Positions 8,880-16,972 of a stretch of 64,000 nucleotides of DNA are shown piece by piece; position 1 is the stretch's first letter; the number at the start of each line of letters is the position of its first letter. This stretch comes from Blastocatellia bacterium (GTDB lineage Bacteria; Acidobacteriota; Blastocatellia; Pyrinomonadales; Pyrinomonadaceae), in the NCBI GenBank assembly GCA_003488005.1, contig DNND01000053.1, positions 43,570-107,569 of the forward strand, given 5' to 3'. A model generated the notes under the pieces. That model made no database searches, had not been told where the DNA came from, and was given only the letters and a program-made list of their open reading frames with translations. A program made the position numbers and the translations under genes.

Positions 8880-9284
8880 TTGGAAATTAATAGCAGAGAG
8901 ACGCTCGAGAAGATTTTGGACGACTGTCGCACCATTGCAGTTGTTGGATTGTCTTCCAGTCCTTCACGTCCATCTTATGGCGTGGCGTTGTATATGAAAC
9001 GGCGCGACTACAAAGTCATTGCGGTTAATCCAAACGAGACTGAAGTATTTGGCGAAAAGGCTTACGCATCATTGGCGGACGTTCCCGATAAAATCGATTT
9101 GGTTGATATTTTTCGACGCTCAAGCGAAGCAGGAACTGCGGTGAACGAAGCGATCGCCATCGGAGCGAAGGCGGTCTGGCTCCAGGAAGGTGTGATTGAT
9201 CAAGCCGCTGCACAACGGGCTTTGGATGCGGGACTGCTGGTCGTTATGGATCGTTGCTGGTTGAAAGAACACGCGCGGCGGTAA
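8880..9284 (+). CDS. CoA-binding (YccU-type) Rossmann protein
   Basis: A 134-residue single-domain protein of the CoA-binding family. It starts with a nucleotide-binding strand-loop (IAVVGLSSSPSRPSYGVA, residues about 18-35), followed by VIAVNPNETEVFGEKAY and AVWLQEGVI, all typical of the YccU group, which is homologous to the CoA-binding domain of succinyl-CoA synthetase. The cellular role of the family is unsettled. It begins with TTG at 8880, supported by AGAAGGAG seven nucleotides upstream, and lies 21 bp after carB. Confidence 0.88.
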   Translation: MEINSRETLEKILDDCRTIAVVGLSSSPSRPSYGVALYMKRRDYKVIAVNPNETEVFGEKAYASLADVPDKIDLVDIFRRSSEAGTAVNEAIAIGAKAVWLQEGVIDQAAAQRALDAGLLVVMDRCWLKEHARR

Positions 9285-9290
9285 AAGAAA

Positions 9291-9378
9291 GTGGGCGGTG
9301 TGTAGTAAGCAGTGGGCAGCAGTCGAGCGTAAGGTAGTCCTTGTTACTGCCGACTCCGTTAACGGTGGAGCCCACTGA
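9291..9378. repeat. Inverted pair of 7-bp repeat arrays (GTRRGCA)
   Basis: The left arm has four in-phase heptamers at 9291-9318 (GTGGGCG, GTGTGTA, GTAAGCA, GTGGGCA). The degenerate right arm at 9344-9378 (TTACTGC, CGACTCC, ..., CCACTGA) is roughly complementary. It fills the gap between the CoA-binding gene and moaB and has created a false 18-codon extension of the moaB frame. Confidence 0.65.
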
Positions 9379-9394
9379 GAAAGAGAATAACCGA

Positions 9395-9907
9395 ATGCCA
9401 ATTGAGATTCGCGAATTAGTAATTCGTGCAGTGGTGATTACGGTGAGCGACGCCAGCTCTCGCGGCGAGCGGAAAGATGAGTCAGGCGAAATACTCGTCC
9501 AACTGCTGAAAGACTTAGGCGCTGAGATTGTGGCGCAGCGTATCCTTTCCGACGATCCTGACCCACTTGCCGATGCCCTTAAAGAGTTTTCCGACTGGCG
9601 CAACGTCAATCTGATCGTCACGACCGGCGGCACCGGCTTCTCACCTCGCGACAACACTCCTGAAGCAACCCTTGCAGTCATAGAACGCGAAGCGCCCGGC
9701 TTGGCTGAAGCGATGCGCATGGAAACTTTGAAGAACACGCCAATGGCAATGATCTCGCGCGGCGTCTGCGGGATTCGCTCCGGCACGCTGATTGTTAATT
9801 TGCCCGGTTCACCCAAGGCAGTTCGCGAAAGCTTTGCCGTGATCGCGCCGGTTCTCAATCACGCGATCGCGTTAATATCGGGCCAGAGAGATCATACGCT
9901 GCAATAG
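9395..9907 (+). CDS. MoaB/MogA-type molybdenum cofactor protein
   Basis: A 170-residue molybdopterin-binding domain protein. VITVSDASSRGERKDESG opens the fold, and TTGGTGFSPRDNTPEAT carries the TGGTG motif and catalytic Asp of molybdopterin adenylyltransferases (MogA/MoaB), which adenylylate molybdopterin before metal insertion. Both MoaB and MogA would fit, so no symbol is assigned. The ATG at 9395 was chosen because GAGAAAGAG lies upstream; a longer frame from 9341 runs through repeat DNA and is not convincing. Apart from the MoaD/ThiS-like gene at 50.6 kb, no other Moco genes are in the window. Confidence 0.88.
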   Translation: MPIEIRELVIRAVVITVSDASSRGERKDESGEILVQLLKDLGAEIVAQRILSDDPDPLADALKEFSDWRNVNLIVTTGGTGFSPRDNTPEATLAVIEREAPGLAEAMRMETLKNTPMAMISRGVCGIRSGTLIVNLPGSPKAVRESFAVIAPVLNHAIALISGQRDHTLQ

Positions 9908-9951
9908 CCCGTGCTCACATGCCTCATTAATCCCTTGGGAAAGTACACCAA

Positions 9952-10671
9952 ATGAAGATCCATCCTTATCGCGGCCATGCGCTTAAATGTTTAGGTCGAC
10001 AAGCCAATTTGGTCATTTTTGCTACAGCCTGTCTAATTGGTATTTGCCCGGCTTCGGTGCGATCACAAACCGATCCGATTAATTCGCAAACCGATGTGCG
10101 TGAGACAAACGAGAGAATGCGAAAAGGATGGAACGAATTTGGCGTTTGGGGTGGAGTCTCTTTTCAAGCACCCAGGTTAATAGGCAAGACGCCCAACGCG
10201 CGGTTCGGAAATATCGGATTACGCTATGGACGAGTGTTGGCGGCCAGCAAGACAGTTGCGTTGGAATACACGATAGATGCAGTGCCTGTTGCGTTACTCT
10301 CCACTAAGAGGCTTACCCTTTCGCCCTTAAGTCCCGGCGTCTTTTCTGTGACGGAAAGCCGGCAAAGTACGTATGCCGCCGGCCTTTCTCCAATAGGCTT
10401 TAAGCTTAACTTCCGAAGGCTGAAAAAGGTTCAAGTATTTACCAGCACAACGGGAGGGTTTCTCTATTTTCGGGATCAAGTGCCCTTGTCCGGCGCTGCT
10501 CTATTCAACTTCACATTCGACCTGGCTGGGGGAGTACAGATCGTCAAGAGCAACCGACGCGCCATTCTGATCGGTTACAGGTACCAACATATTTCCAACG
10601 GCTTTACATCACCAATCAACCCTGGCGTTGATGTACAGATGGTGTTCGCTGGTTTTTCTATTTTCCGATAA
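9952..10671 (+). CDS. PagL-like lipid A 3-O-deacylase / acyloxyacyl hydrolase, outer membrane
   Basis: A 239-residue protein with a signal peptide (about residues 1-38, ending ASVRSQ) and alternating-hydrophobicity strands typical of a small outer membrane beta-barrel ending in aromatic FSIFR. The motif YRYQHISNG (residues about 206-214) matches the PagL His-Ser catalytic pair. PagL removes the 3-O acyl chain of lipid A in the outer membrane, lowering endotoxicity and altering membrane properties. The match rests on this motif and the barrel pattern; substrate specificity is inferred. Confidence 0.75.
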   Translation: MKIHPYRGHALKCLGRQANLVIFATACLIGICPASVRSQTDPINSQTDVRETNERMRKGWNEFGVWGGVSFQAPRLIGKTPNARFGNIGLRYGRVLAASKTVALEYTIDAVPVALLSTKRLTLSPLSPGVFSVTESRQSTYAAGLSPIGFKLNFRRLKKVQVFTSTTGGFLYFRDQVPLSGAALFNFTFDLAGGVQIVKSNRRAILIGYRYQHISNGFTSPINPGVDVQMVFAGFSIFR

Positions 10672-11104
10672 TGCACGCAACGTTTAGAAATTAGATCCGA
10701 TTCGTTGGATTTCAACGTTGACAATCCATTGCGACACTCCTATTGTCAATCCGCTACTCTAAACTTGGTCAATGACTTATCCTCGATAACCAGTCATTGG
10801 TTACCTCACGAACCGAAAGTAAGCTTTTATCTTTCCTTTTAGTTGTGTAGGCAGCACAGGCCGAGCAGTCCTCTGATGGCCTTCACGCAAGAATAAAACA
10901 CGAAGTCCATTTTGACGTAGAAATAAGTCCCCAGCTTTCGTCTCAAGCGACGATCGGGCCCAGTCTTAACTCCAGCCGAGCTCAAGTTTTGAGTCACGAT
11001 ACAGCTAGCACTGCATCGTTGCAAAACTGACAGGGACTGGCATCGACTGGGAGTGACGTGTCAACGGAGTCATACTCCGGCATCACTCCCTCACCACCAA
11101 AGGA
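10672..11104. other. 433-bp gap with no convincing gene
   Basis: No supported coding region is seen. A 61-codon minus-strand frame (10839-11024) has Cys/Arg-rich, low-plausibility composition and no ribosome site. The only structured part is the nested palindrome at 11049-11090. Confidence 0.5.
11049..11090 (+). promoter_or_regulatory. Nested palindrome upstream of secreted-protein gene
   Basis: GGGAGTGA (11049-11056) pairs with TCACTCCC (11083-11090), and inside it GGAGT (11066-11070) pairs with ACTCC (11074-11078). It lies 22 bp before the ATG at 11112, so it could be a 5'-leader hairpin or an operator. No known riboswitch class is recognised. Confidence 0.4.
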
Positions 11105-11111
11105 ATGAAAA

Positions 11112-11956
11112 ATGATAACAAAACATTTTAAGAAACCAACGACGCTTGTAATTGCCCTGCTGGGGCTGGTAGCGCTGTTGGCAATATTGGGCTCTTCGTC
11201 AAGAGTCTAGCAAACCCTGCCGAAACCAAACCTGTATTCGTTTCCACTAACCCAACCAGTTTTTCTCACACGAGTGATCGATTTGCAGCTTTGAACAGCA
11301 AATCCCAGGTAGCGTCCAACGGCGATGAAACGGCTGTCAGGAACCTAGCGCATGAGGTGTTCACGCAATTCGGCTCTGCCGAAATGAATGATGCCTTGTC
11401 AGTAGTTAATGAGCGGCTCGTGAGTTCCGAGGTCAAGTACCGACGTGAAGGCCGAGGCGGTATTTCCGAAGGAAGGCTAGTCAATTCACTGAATAAACTT
11501 ACCAAACAACTGGCTGCGCCAGACTTTGCGAGAGTTAGCGTGGCCCAGGTGAGATACTTGCGCGTAAACCTTCTCGCCGTGTGCCCGAGCTTGATTAGTG
11601 ATTCGGGCGAGAGACGGCTTGGGAGGTCGATCATTAAGACCGATATGTCACCCCTTGAGGCAGCAGCTTTGAGCTTGATTCTAGTCACGCAGAAGCTGTC
11701 GAATGAAGATTTCCAAGTGACTCCTCGCGAGTGGGATCGGAACTCCTATCAGAAACAAGTTGCGAAGTGGAAGGCATTTCGGAGTGGCCGCCCTGCTGCT
11801 TTAAGGCAAAAGTTAAAGGCTATCGAAGCGACTGAAAGCGCAAAGAGTAAGGAATTACGACAAGCCTTTACGAACCACGCCTCTGACATTGAGGCGCTGG
11901 TCGATAGCGCTCTGACAGAAATAGGCATCTTGGCAGAGGGAGTGAAGAAACGATGA
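11112..11956 (+). pseudogene. Secreted hypothetical protein, frameshifted after its signal peptide
   Basis: An ATG at 11112 with AAGGA upstream opens a classic signal peptide (KHFKKPTTLVIALLGLVALL) that hits TAG at 11208. The body continues in another frame, open from 11132 through ...NPAETKPVF to the stop at 11954. A one-base change near 11185-11208 would join them into one exported protein of about 280 residues. The body is alpha-helical and charged (EVFTQFGSAEMNDALSVV; ATESAKSKELRQAF) with no family I recognise. The only in-frame start for the body alone is a TTG at 11291, which lacks a ribosome site and would give a cytoplasmic product. Its stop overlaps the next gene's ATG by 4 bp, indicating translational coupling. 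Confidence 0.55.
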
Positions 11957-12741
11957 GAATACTACTTATTGTGCCTATCTTGGCGGCCTTATTCGCGCTT
12001 TCTTGTCCGGAGCCACCACCACCACCCCCACCGCCTCCAGCAAACGGCTTTTCGATTCAAACTTACTATCAAGAGTTCGTAAACGAAATGCCCACGACGC
12101 CAGCTGTTTTGGCGCCTTTCATCGGCGTTGACTCTCATTATCTTTTCAATACCCAACCCACGCAAGGAACTCTTACAACCTGCAATGGGATTACGGATTA
12201 CCAGTCTTTGATTCAGTGTCCAGGCAGGAGAGTTCCTGCAGTATGGGTACTCACATTTACGAGCGGCCCATGTTTCGGAATTAGTGAGCCAACCGACGTT
12301 GACGTTCAACCGGGGTCCAAGGTCAATTACCTTTGCGAACATCACACCTTCCGCTTTTTCATAGCTCCTGGATCAATAGACGTTAACGCTCCCCCGGCAA
12401 CAATTCAGGTAACCGGAGAGGGAATGGATGCTACGTATGGTATGCCCGTGATCAAGTTTATTGACTTGGGAACAGGCAACATAGCAAACTCAGCAATTGC
12501 GTCTGGAATTAATTCCGATGGTACGTGGATCGAAGCCCCGGCCCCTTATTTCGGCTTCGTTTACTCCGGCCAATACGTTGCGCTTGTTTACAACGTTAAG
12601 GAAGATGGAAGTTTGTTTGCGATCGGAGGCGATTGGCTCGATATTTATGGAAACGATCCGCCACCTCCACCGCCGACGGATCCATGCCCCCCATACAATC
12701 CTTACGAGGAAGGGCTCCCGTGCGAATACAATAATTACTGA
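11953..12741 (+). CDS. Putative lipoprotein with polyproline linkers
   Basis: A 262-residue protein. The N-terminus is a short hydrophobic signal ending FALSC, a plausible if imperfect lipobox, followed by PEPPPPPPPPP as a spacer from the membrane. A beta-rich domain with four or more Cys follows, and a second polyproline run (NDPPPPPPTDPCPP) leads to a Tyr/Asn-rich tail ending EYNNY. I do not recognise the domain. It overlaps the preceding gene by ATGA, so the two are probably translated together and may act together at the cell envelope. A hairpin follows about 50 bp downstream. Confidence 0.65.
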   Translation: MRILLIVPILAALFALSCPEPPPPPPPPPANGFSIQTYYQEFVNEMPTTPAVLAPFIGVDSHYLFNTQPTQGTLTTCNGITDYQSLIQCPGRRVPAVWVLTFTSGPCFGISEPTDVDVQPGSKVNYLCEHHTFRFFIAPGSIDVNAPPATIQVTGEGMDATYGMPVIKFIDLGTGNIANSAIASGINSDGTWIEAPAPYFGFVYSGQYVALVYNVKEDGSLFAIGGDWLDIYGNDPPPPPPTDPCPPYNPYEEGLPCEYNNY

Positions 12742-12790
12742 GCGAGGCTGCAATTGCTCAGAGAGGGTGGTTTGTCCTAAATTAAAACCC

Positions 12791-12829
12791 GGGCAACGTC
12801 TGCCTGACGTTGCCCCGAATCCCCTTTTC
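12791..12829 (+). terminator. Probable intrinsic terminator of the lipoprotein unit
   Basis: A perfect 10-bp stem, GGGCAACGTC (12791-12800) with GACGTTGCCC (12806-12815) and a 5-nt loop, is followed by CGAATCCCCTTTTCTT. The T-run is interrupted and offset, so termination is likely but not certain. Confidence 0.6.
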
Positions 12830-12978
12830 TTATGGTCCTGCTGCACTTGTTTGCTTCGCGTAATCTCGAGACGATTCCGTCGTACCCTGTTACACCCATA
12901 AGGTACGGGGACATGGCGTCGGTTCCGTTGCAAATGGCCAGCCATTTCAAACAGTGCTGCTAGTATCGTGGTCGATCA

Positions 12979-13932
12979 ATGATCAACGGGTTTCTGCAGT
13001 TGAGCGAGTCAGCCTCCGGTTACGCCCTTGCTTGCCCTTCGGTCGGCGAAGAGAAAGCGGATAGGGAAGAGGAAGGGTTAGTAGGTCGGGTGCAAATGGT
13101 CAGCCTTGAGACTGTCCGTTCCCCGGAGAGTGCGTTTTTAGCTTCGGACGAATCAAGAATTCCTCTGCGAATGATTTCCTTTAATGACATGGGTAATAAG
13201 ACGAAAGTCGTTAAGTACGATCCAGCAAACCCATTCAATCACCAAATAGAAGAGTATGATTATGATCCTGCAGGACGAAAGATTGAAAAAACACTAAAGC
13301 AAGGTTCAATTGTTATTAAAACAATCTATCACTACGACGATGAACATAATCGGATCGAAACCCTTGAGCGCGTATCTGACGGCAGGCACTTGGTCACCCG
13401 TAAGTACTCTGCAACAATGGATTCGCAGGGAAATCAGATTAGTGCAACCTATCAAGACGACTCAATTCTGGAAATAAAGGCTTCCTACGGCTACGAATTT
13501 GACGAACAACGGCGAATCAGAATCATCCAAACGTATGACAGCAGTGGGAGCCTTTACCACAAAATCGTGTTTGGTTACGACTCAAACGGAAACTTAGCCA
13601 AAAAGTCCTATTACGGAACAAGCGGTCTTGAGTATGAGCGAAGGGTTTTTGCATACAAAACGCCGCGACGGGTCGAGGAGCGATTAACCTTTGATCAGGC
13701 CTTGAGACTAAAACGTCGGATTGTTTCCCGTTATGACGATAGGAACAATATGGTTGAGATTTGTGGATATGACTCAAAGGGATCTCTACTTGGCAAAACG
13801 TCCCATGCCCTTCAATATGACAATACAGGGAACTGGATCCAACGAGTCTCACAGACCCTCGACCTTAACACTGACAACCCAACCTCAGAATGGATCGAGT
13901 ATCAAGTTATCAGTTACGAAGATTTACCGTGA
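12979..13932 (+). CDS. YD-repeat (RHS-like) protein
   Basis: A 317-residue protein made largely of YD repeats: EYDYDPAGRKIEKT, YHYDDEHNRIETL, YEFDEQRRIRII, FGYDSNGNLAKK and SRYDDRNNMVEI recur about every 20-25 residues from residue 80 onward. Such repeats form the beta-strand shell of RHS toxins and wall-associated proteins, but here there is no RHS core, toxin tip or clear signal peptide. It may be a small solitary YD protein or a fragment. The first 50 residues look poorly conserved in style, so the true start may be a later codon. Confidence 0.65.
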   Translation: MINGFLQLSESASGYALACPSVGEEKADREEEGLVGRVQMVSLETVRSPESAFLASDESRIPLRMISFNDMGNKTKVVKYDPANPFNHQIEEYDYDPAGRKIEKTLKQGSIVIKTIYHYDDEHNRIETLERVSDGRHLVTRKYSATMDSQGNQISATYQDDSILEIKASYGYEFDEQRRIRIIQTYDSSGSLYHKIVFGYDSNGNLAKKSYYGTSGLEYERRVFAYKTPRRVEERLTFDQALRLKRRIVSRYDDRNNMVEICGYDSKGSLLGKTSHALQYDNTGNWIQRVSQTLDLNTDNPTSEWIEYQVISYEDLP

Positions 13933-14029
13933 TCCTTCAAAACCGCTTAGGCTGGGCCAAGCGCCCCAAGCGGCAGCGATGATGTTTCTAAGAACCGTGG
14001 CTTTCAGCATTACCGTTCGTTGAAGGTTA

Positions 14030-14058
14030 TTGACATGCTAGCGCACGACGCTTAAGAT
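14030..14058 (+). promoter_or_regulatory. Sigma70-type promoter of nuoAB
   Basis: TTGACA (14030-14035) and TAAGAT (14053-14058) with an ideal 17-bp spacer lie about 110 bp upstream of the nuoA ATG. There is nothing else in the gap between the YD-repeat gene and nuoA. Confidence 0.65.
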
Positions 14059-14169
14059 TTTTTTGTAATAAGATAATTCGAATTGAGTACGGTTTACCCG
14101 GGCGAAGGCGGGTCAAGCCACCGCAGTCCAAATAGAAAAGAGCGGCGTCGAGCTGCCGCGCATTCCAAG

Positions 14170-14583
14170 ATGCTGCTTCAGGCAACCACAACAGCGACGG
14201 CGAATATTGGGTCGCCAATAACGGCTTACTGGCCGGTGATGATTTTCTTTGTGGTGGCGATTGCTTTTCCAGTTTTGCCAATCATTCTCGGACGGTTTCT
14301 AAGACCGGCCGTTTACGGTAAAGGAAAGATGCGGCCGTACGAGTGCGGCATCGATCCGATTACGGACGCGCACTCGCGCTTTACAGTTCGCTACTACATC
14401 GTCGCGATGTTGTTTTTGATCTTTGACGTTGAGACTATCTTTCTATTGCCGTGGGCCATCATCTTCATGGGCGACGATTTTTCCTTCACCAAGTTTGCGC
14501 TGGTCGAGATGTTTGTGTTCATCGGCATTTTGGTTGTGGGCTATTACTACGCATGGCGCAAGGGAGCGTTGGAGTGGGCCTAA
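14170..14583 (+). CDS. nuoA: NADH-quinone oxidoreductase subunit A
   Basis: NuoA is a membrane subunit of complex I, lying near the quinone site at the junction of the arms. The 137 residues include three membrane helices (about 17-40, 73-95, 103-125). The diagnostic loop KMRPYECGIDP, with its conserved Glu-Cys-Gly, sits between helices 1 and 2, and IFDVETIFLLPWA forms helix 2. The ATG at 14170 matches the normal NuoA start; a longer frame from 14083 adds a basic segment atypical for the family. nuoB follows, but nuoC-N are absent. Confidence 0.95.
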   Translation: MLLQATTTATANIGSPITAYWPVMIFFVVAIAFPVLPIILGRFLRPAVYGKGKMRPYECGIDPITDAHSRFTVRYYIVAMLFLIFDVETIFLLPWAIIFMGDDFSFTKFALVEMFVFIGILVVGYYYAWRKGALEWA

Positions 14584-14589
14584 GGCCCC

Positions 14590-14757
14590 GTGAATCGTAA
14601 ATCGTGAATCGTAAATGGCCGTCTAGTTCAGGTTGAATTGGCCCCTTGAGGATTGCGGTAGGGAATCACAACTAGCCATTTCTGATTTAGAAGTCACGAT
14701 TCAGCGTTCCTTAACGATTCACGATTTACGATTCACGATTCACGATTCACGATTCAC
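14590..14757. repeat. Inverted pair of 7-bp repeat arrays between nuoA and nuoB
   Basis: The left arm has four heptamers at 14590-14617 (GTGAATC, GTAAATC, GTGAATC, GTAAATG). The right arm at 14713-14757 has six inverse heptamers (AACGATT, CACGATT, TACGATT, CACGATT x3). The spacer is 95 bp. It is the same repeat family as at 3281 and 50844. The right arm ends only 6 bp before the nuoB ATG and takes the place of a Shine-Dalgarno. Confidence 0.9.
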
Positions 14758-14763
14758 AAAACT

Positions 14764-15393
14764 ATGGCTGAACACGATCAGGGATTCGTCCTAACGAGAT
14801 TCGACACACTGATGAATTCGGTGCGGCGAACTGTGGGCGCCAAAGCGCTCGACATGACCGCGCCGGTGGTCAACTGGGCGCGCAAGTCTGCGTTGTGGCC
14901 CATGACCTTCGGACTCGCTTGTTGCGCCATTGAAATGATTGCGACGGGTGCCGGCCGCTTCGACATCGATCGTTTTGGCGCCGGCGTGTTTCGTCCCAGT
15001 CCGCGCCAAAGCGATCTGATAATCATTGCCGGCACGGTCACGTTAAAAATGGGCCCGGTGGTTCGCAGAGTTTACGAGCAGATGCCTGAGCCGAAGTGGG
15101 CCATCGCCATGGGCGCGTGCGCCTCGACTGGCGGACCGTTTGATTCTTACTCAACCATGCAAGGCGTCGATCGCTGCATTCCGGTTGACGTTTATATTCC
15201 CGGTTGCCCGCCGCGGCCGGAAGCGCTGCTGTATGGCTTGATGCGTTTGCAGGACATCATCATGCGCGAAGCGCCCTCGGCATACATCTTTGAATCGGAT
15301 GGCACAGTGCATCGCCAGCAGTCGCTCGAAGATGGCGACGAATTAATTGCAAACAACAGTTCTGAAGCGCAGAGTATTGCCACCCCCGTTTGA
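14764..15393 (+). CDS. nuoB: NADH-quinone oxidoreductase subunit B
   Basis: NuoB carries the terminal [4Fe-4S] cluster N2 that reduces quinone in complex I. The 209-residue protein has all four ligands: tandem C53-C54 (GLACCAIEM), C119 (MGACAS) and C148 (IPGCPPRPE). [15 protein letters not shown] is a family signature. The C-terminal 40 residues are a variable hydrophilic extension. No Shine-Dalgarno is visible because an inverted heptamer array abuts the start, so translation may depend on coupling or an AT-rich leader. It is co-directional with nuoA, and no nuoC follows. Confidence 0.96.
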   Translation: MAEHDQGFVLTRFDTLMNSVRRTVGAKALDMTAPVVNWARKSALWPMTFGLACCAIEMIATGAGRFDIDRFGAGVFRPSPRQSDLIIIAGTVTLKMGPVVRRVYEQMPEPKWAIAMGACASTGGPFDSYSTMQGVDRCIPVDVYIPGCPPRPEALLYGLMRLQDIIMREAPSAYIFESDGTVHRQQSLEDGDELIANNSSEAQSIATPV

Positions 15394-15526
15394 AAAGTTA
15401 GGACAGGCATTCCTTCTGTCCTCAACAACGTAAATAAAGGACAGGAAAGAATGTCTGTTCTGCCACCCCTCGCGTTCTAAACATTTCACAAGCGCGCAAC
15501 ATCCAATGCGCTGCGGAGGTTCACAA

Positions 15527-16198
15527 ATGAAGTCGGTTAATTCAAGGCGATTGATATCGCTGTTGACTCTCTTAGTTATGCTGTCACTACCGATGCTGGT
15601 TGCGGCGCAGAGACGCACGCGGCCCAGACTGCGGCGGACTGTGCGCCGCACGACGACTGCACGGACCGGGACAACGCCGCTTGGTCCAATAGTTCCGGTC
15701 GGTACCAATCTGAAGATTCGCATCGAGGACGGTCTCTCGAGCAAAGACTCGCGCGTCGGCGATAGGTTTACGGCGACGGCGCTTGATCCGGTGCGCTTTA
15801 ACGAAGGCAGAATTACCGGGCACATCAGCTCGATTCAAAAGTCAGGAAAGATACAAGGACGCACCAGCATGAACCTGGCGTTTGATACGATCACGCTTGG
15901 TGATCGCACCAGCACGCTGCATGGCTACGTGACGCGTGTTTATGGCAGCGAGTCCGGCTCGCGCGCAGACAACGAAGGCGGTGTGGAATCCGGCAGCCGT
16001 ACGAACCAGACCATCAAGCGCGGCGCTATTGGTGCCGGCGCGGGCGCAGTGCTGGGGGCGATTGTTGGTGGCGGAAAAGGCGCCGCGATCGGTTTGATAC
16101 TCGGAGGCGCTGGCGGCGCAGGCTCGCTGGCGGTGCAGGGAAGCAAGGAACTGAGAATCGAGCCGGGAACCGAAATGCTGGTGCGCGTCACGCGCTAG
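15527..16198 (+). CDS. Exported glycine-zipper protein
   Basis: A 223-residue protein with a signal peptide (residues about 1-28, ending MLVAAQ), then a strongly basic Arg/Thr stretch (about 30-50). A beta-rich region follows (GTNLKIRIEDGLSSKDSRVGDRF), resembling domains in acidobacterial periplasmic proteins that limit 'cost' of small molecules; its role is unknown. Residues about 165-200 form a glycine-zipper helix (GAIGAGAGAVLGAIVGGGKG) able to insert in membranes. The ATG at 15527 has GGAGG nine nucleotides upstream and is preferred to an earlier ATG at 15506. It is monocistronic, ending in a strong terminator. Confidence 0.72.
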   Translation: MKSVNSRRLISLLTLLVMLSLPMLVAAQRRTRPRLRRTVRRTTTARTGTTPLGPIVPVGTNLKIRIEDGLSSKDSRVGDRFTATALDPVRFNEGRITGHISSIQKSGKIQGRTSMNLAFDTITLGDRTSTLHGYVTRVYGSESGSRADNEGGVESGSRTNQTIKRGAIGAGAGAVLGAIVGGGKGAAIGLILGGAGGAGSLAVQGSKELRIEPGTEMLVRVTR

Positions 16199-16237
16199 TC
16201 GTTCGCTCAACTAAACGGTTTTTGCTCGCTGTAATCT

Positions 16238-16285
16238 CAGGCGCAAAGAAGTCGGCTCTGTCGCTTCTTTGCGCCTGTTTTCGTT
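16238..16285 (+). terminator. Rho-independent terminator
   Basis: A perfect 14-bp stem, CAGGCGCAAAGAAG (16238-16251) with CTTCTTTGCGCCTG (16264-16277), is followed by TTTTCGTTT. It closes the glycine-zipper gene. Confidence 0.92.
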
Positions 16286-16379
16286 TCCAGGCAGCGAGAC
16301 AAACCGGTGTGGATTCTTTATGGGAAGCAAACTGCAACTCCCGCCGTCTAATCTTTGTTAGTCAAAAACGGAGGAGCGG

Positions 16380-16970
16380 ATGGAGCAGCGCGCGCTAATG
16401 GCGGAACCGACAATTGACGAGCGCGTCATCGCAGCCTGCCAGCAGGGGGACAGGGATGCCTTTGGTCTGTTGTTTGATAGCTACAAGGACAAGGTGTTTT
16501 CTATCGCAGTCTATTCATTGGGCGGTGATCAAGCAGCGGCCAGCGACGTTTCGCAACAGATATTTCTGAAACTAATGACGAACATCGGCCAGTTTCGCGG
16601 CGATTCCGCTTTTACCACCTGGCTCTATCGCATGGTCGTAAACACCTGCATCGACGAGCAACGAAAGCGCGGACGCTTTCTGCAATTTGGAGAATCGAGT
16701 CCGATGAGCAAGGTCGCAGATAGAAGGGGCCCGGAGAAACATTATGCGAAACGTGAAGTTGCCGACAGCGTGCAAGCGGCAATCCAGGAATTGAAACCGA
16801 AATGGCGTCTGCCGATATTGTTGAAGTATGTCGAAGGACTTTCGTACGAAGAAATCGCCAACGTACTAGGTTGCTCAAAGGGTACGGTCGCCTCTCGACT
16901 TAATCGTGGCCATCAGGCACTTGCCAGAAAGTTATCCCACTTGCGAGGCGAAATTGTTTTAGGAGATTAG
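16380..16970 (+). CDS. ECF-family RNA polymerase sigma factor
   Basis: A 196-residue extracytoplasmic-function sigma factor. Region 2 spans about residues 28-95 (AFGLLFDSYKDKVFSIA; DVSQQIFLKLM; FTTWLYRMVVNTCID), and region 4 about 130-185 with an HTH (LSYEEIANVLGCSKGTVASRLNRGHQAL). There is no region 1 or 3. The ATG at 16380 follows GGAGG closely. The next gene, two nucleotides after its stop, encodes a ZAS/FecR anti-sigma factor, so the two form a typical sigma/anti-sigma operon responding to an envelope signal and probably autoregulated. Confidence 0.93.
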   Translation: MEQRALMAEPTIDERVIAACQQGDRDAFGLLFDSYKDKVFSIAVYSLGGDQAAASDVSQQIFLKLMTNIGQFRGDSAFTTWLYRMVVNTCIDEQRKRGRFLQFGESSPMSKVADRRGPEKHYAKREVADSVQAAIQELKPKWRLPILLKYVEGLSYEEIANVLGCSKGTVASRLNRGHQALARKLSHLRGEIVLGD

Positions 16971-16972
16971 AA

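Noticed and set aside
10839..11024. 61-codon minus-strand frame in the gap after the PagL-like gene
   Set aside because: Short, Cys/Arg-rich composition with no ribosome site or recognisable pattern.
12497..12901. 134-codon frame overlapping the lipoprotein gene on the same strand
   Set aside because: It lies mostly out of frame within the well-supported lipoprotein gene and crosses the terminator hairpin.
14083..14169. 29-codon N-terminal extension of nuoA
   Set aside because: The extra residues are basic and unlike NuoA; the ATG at 14170 gives the family-typical N-terminus.
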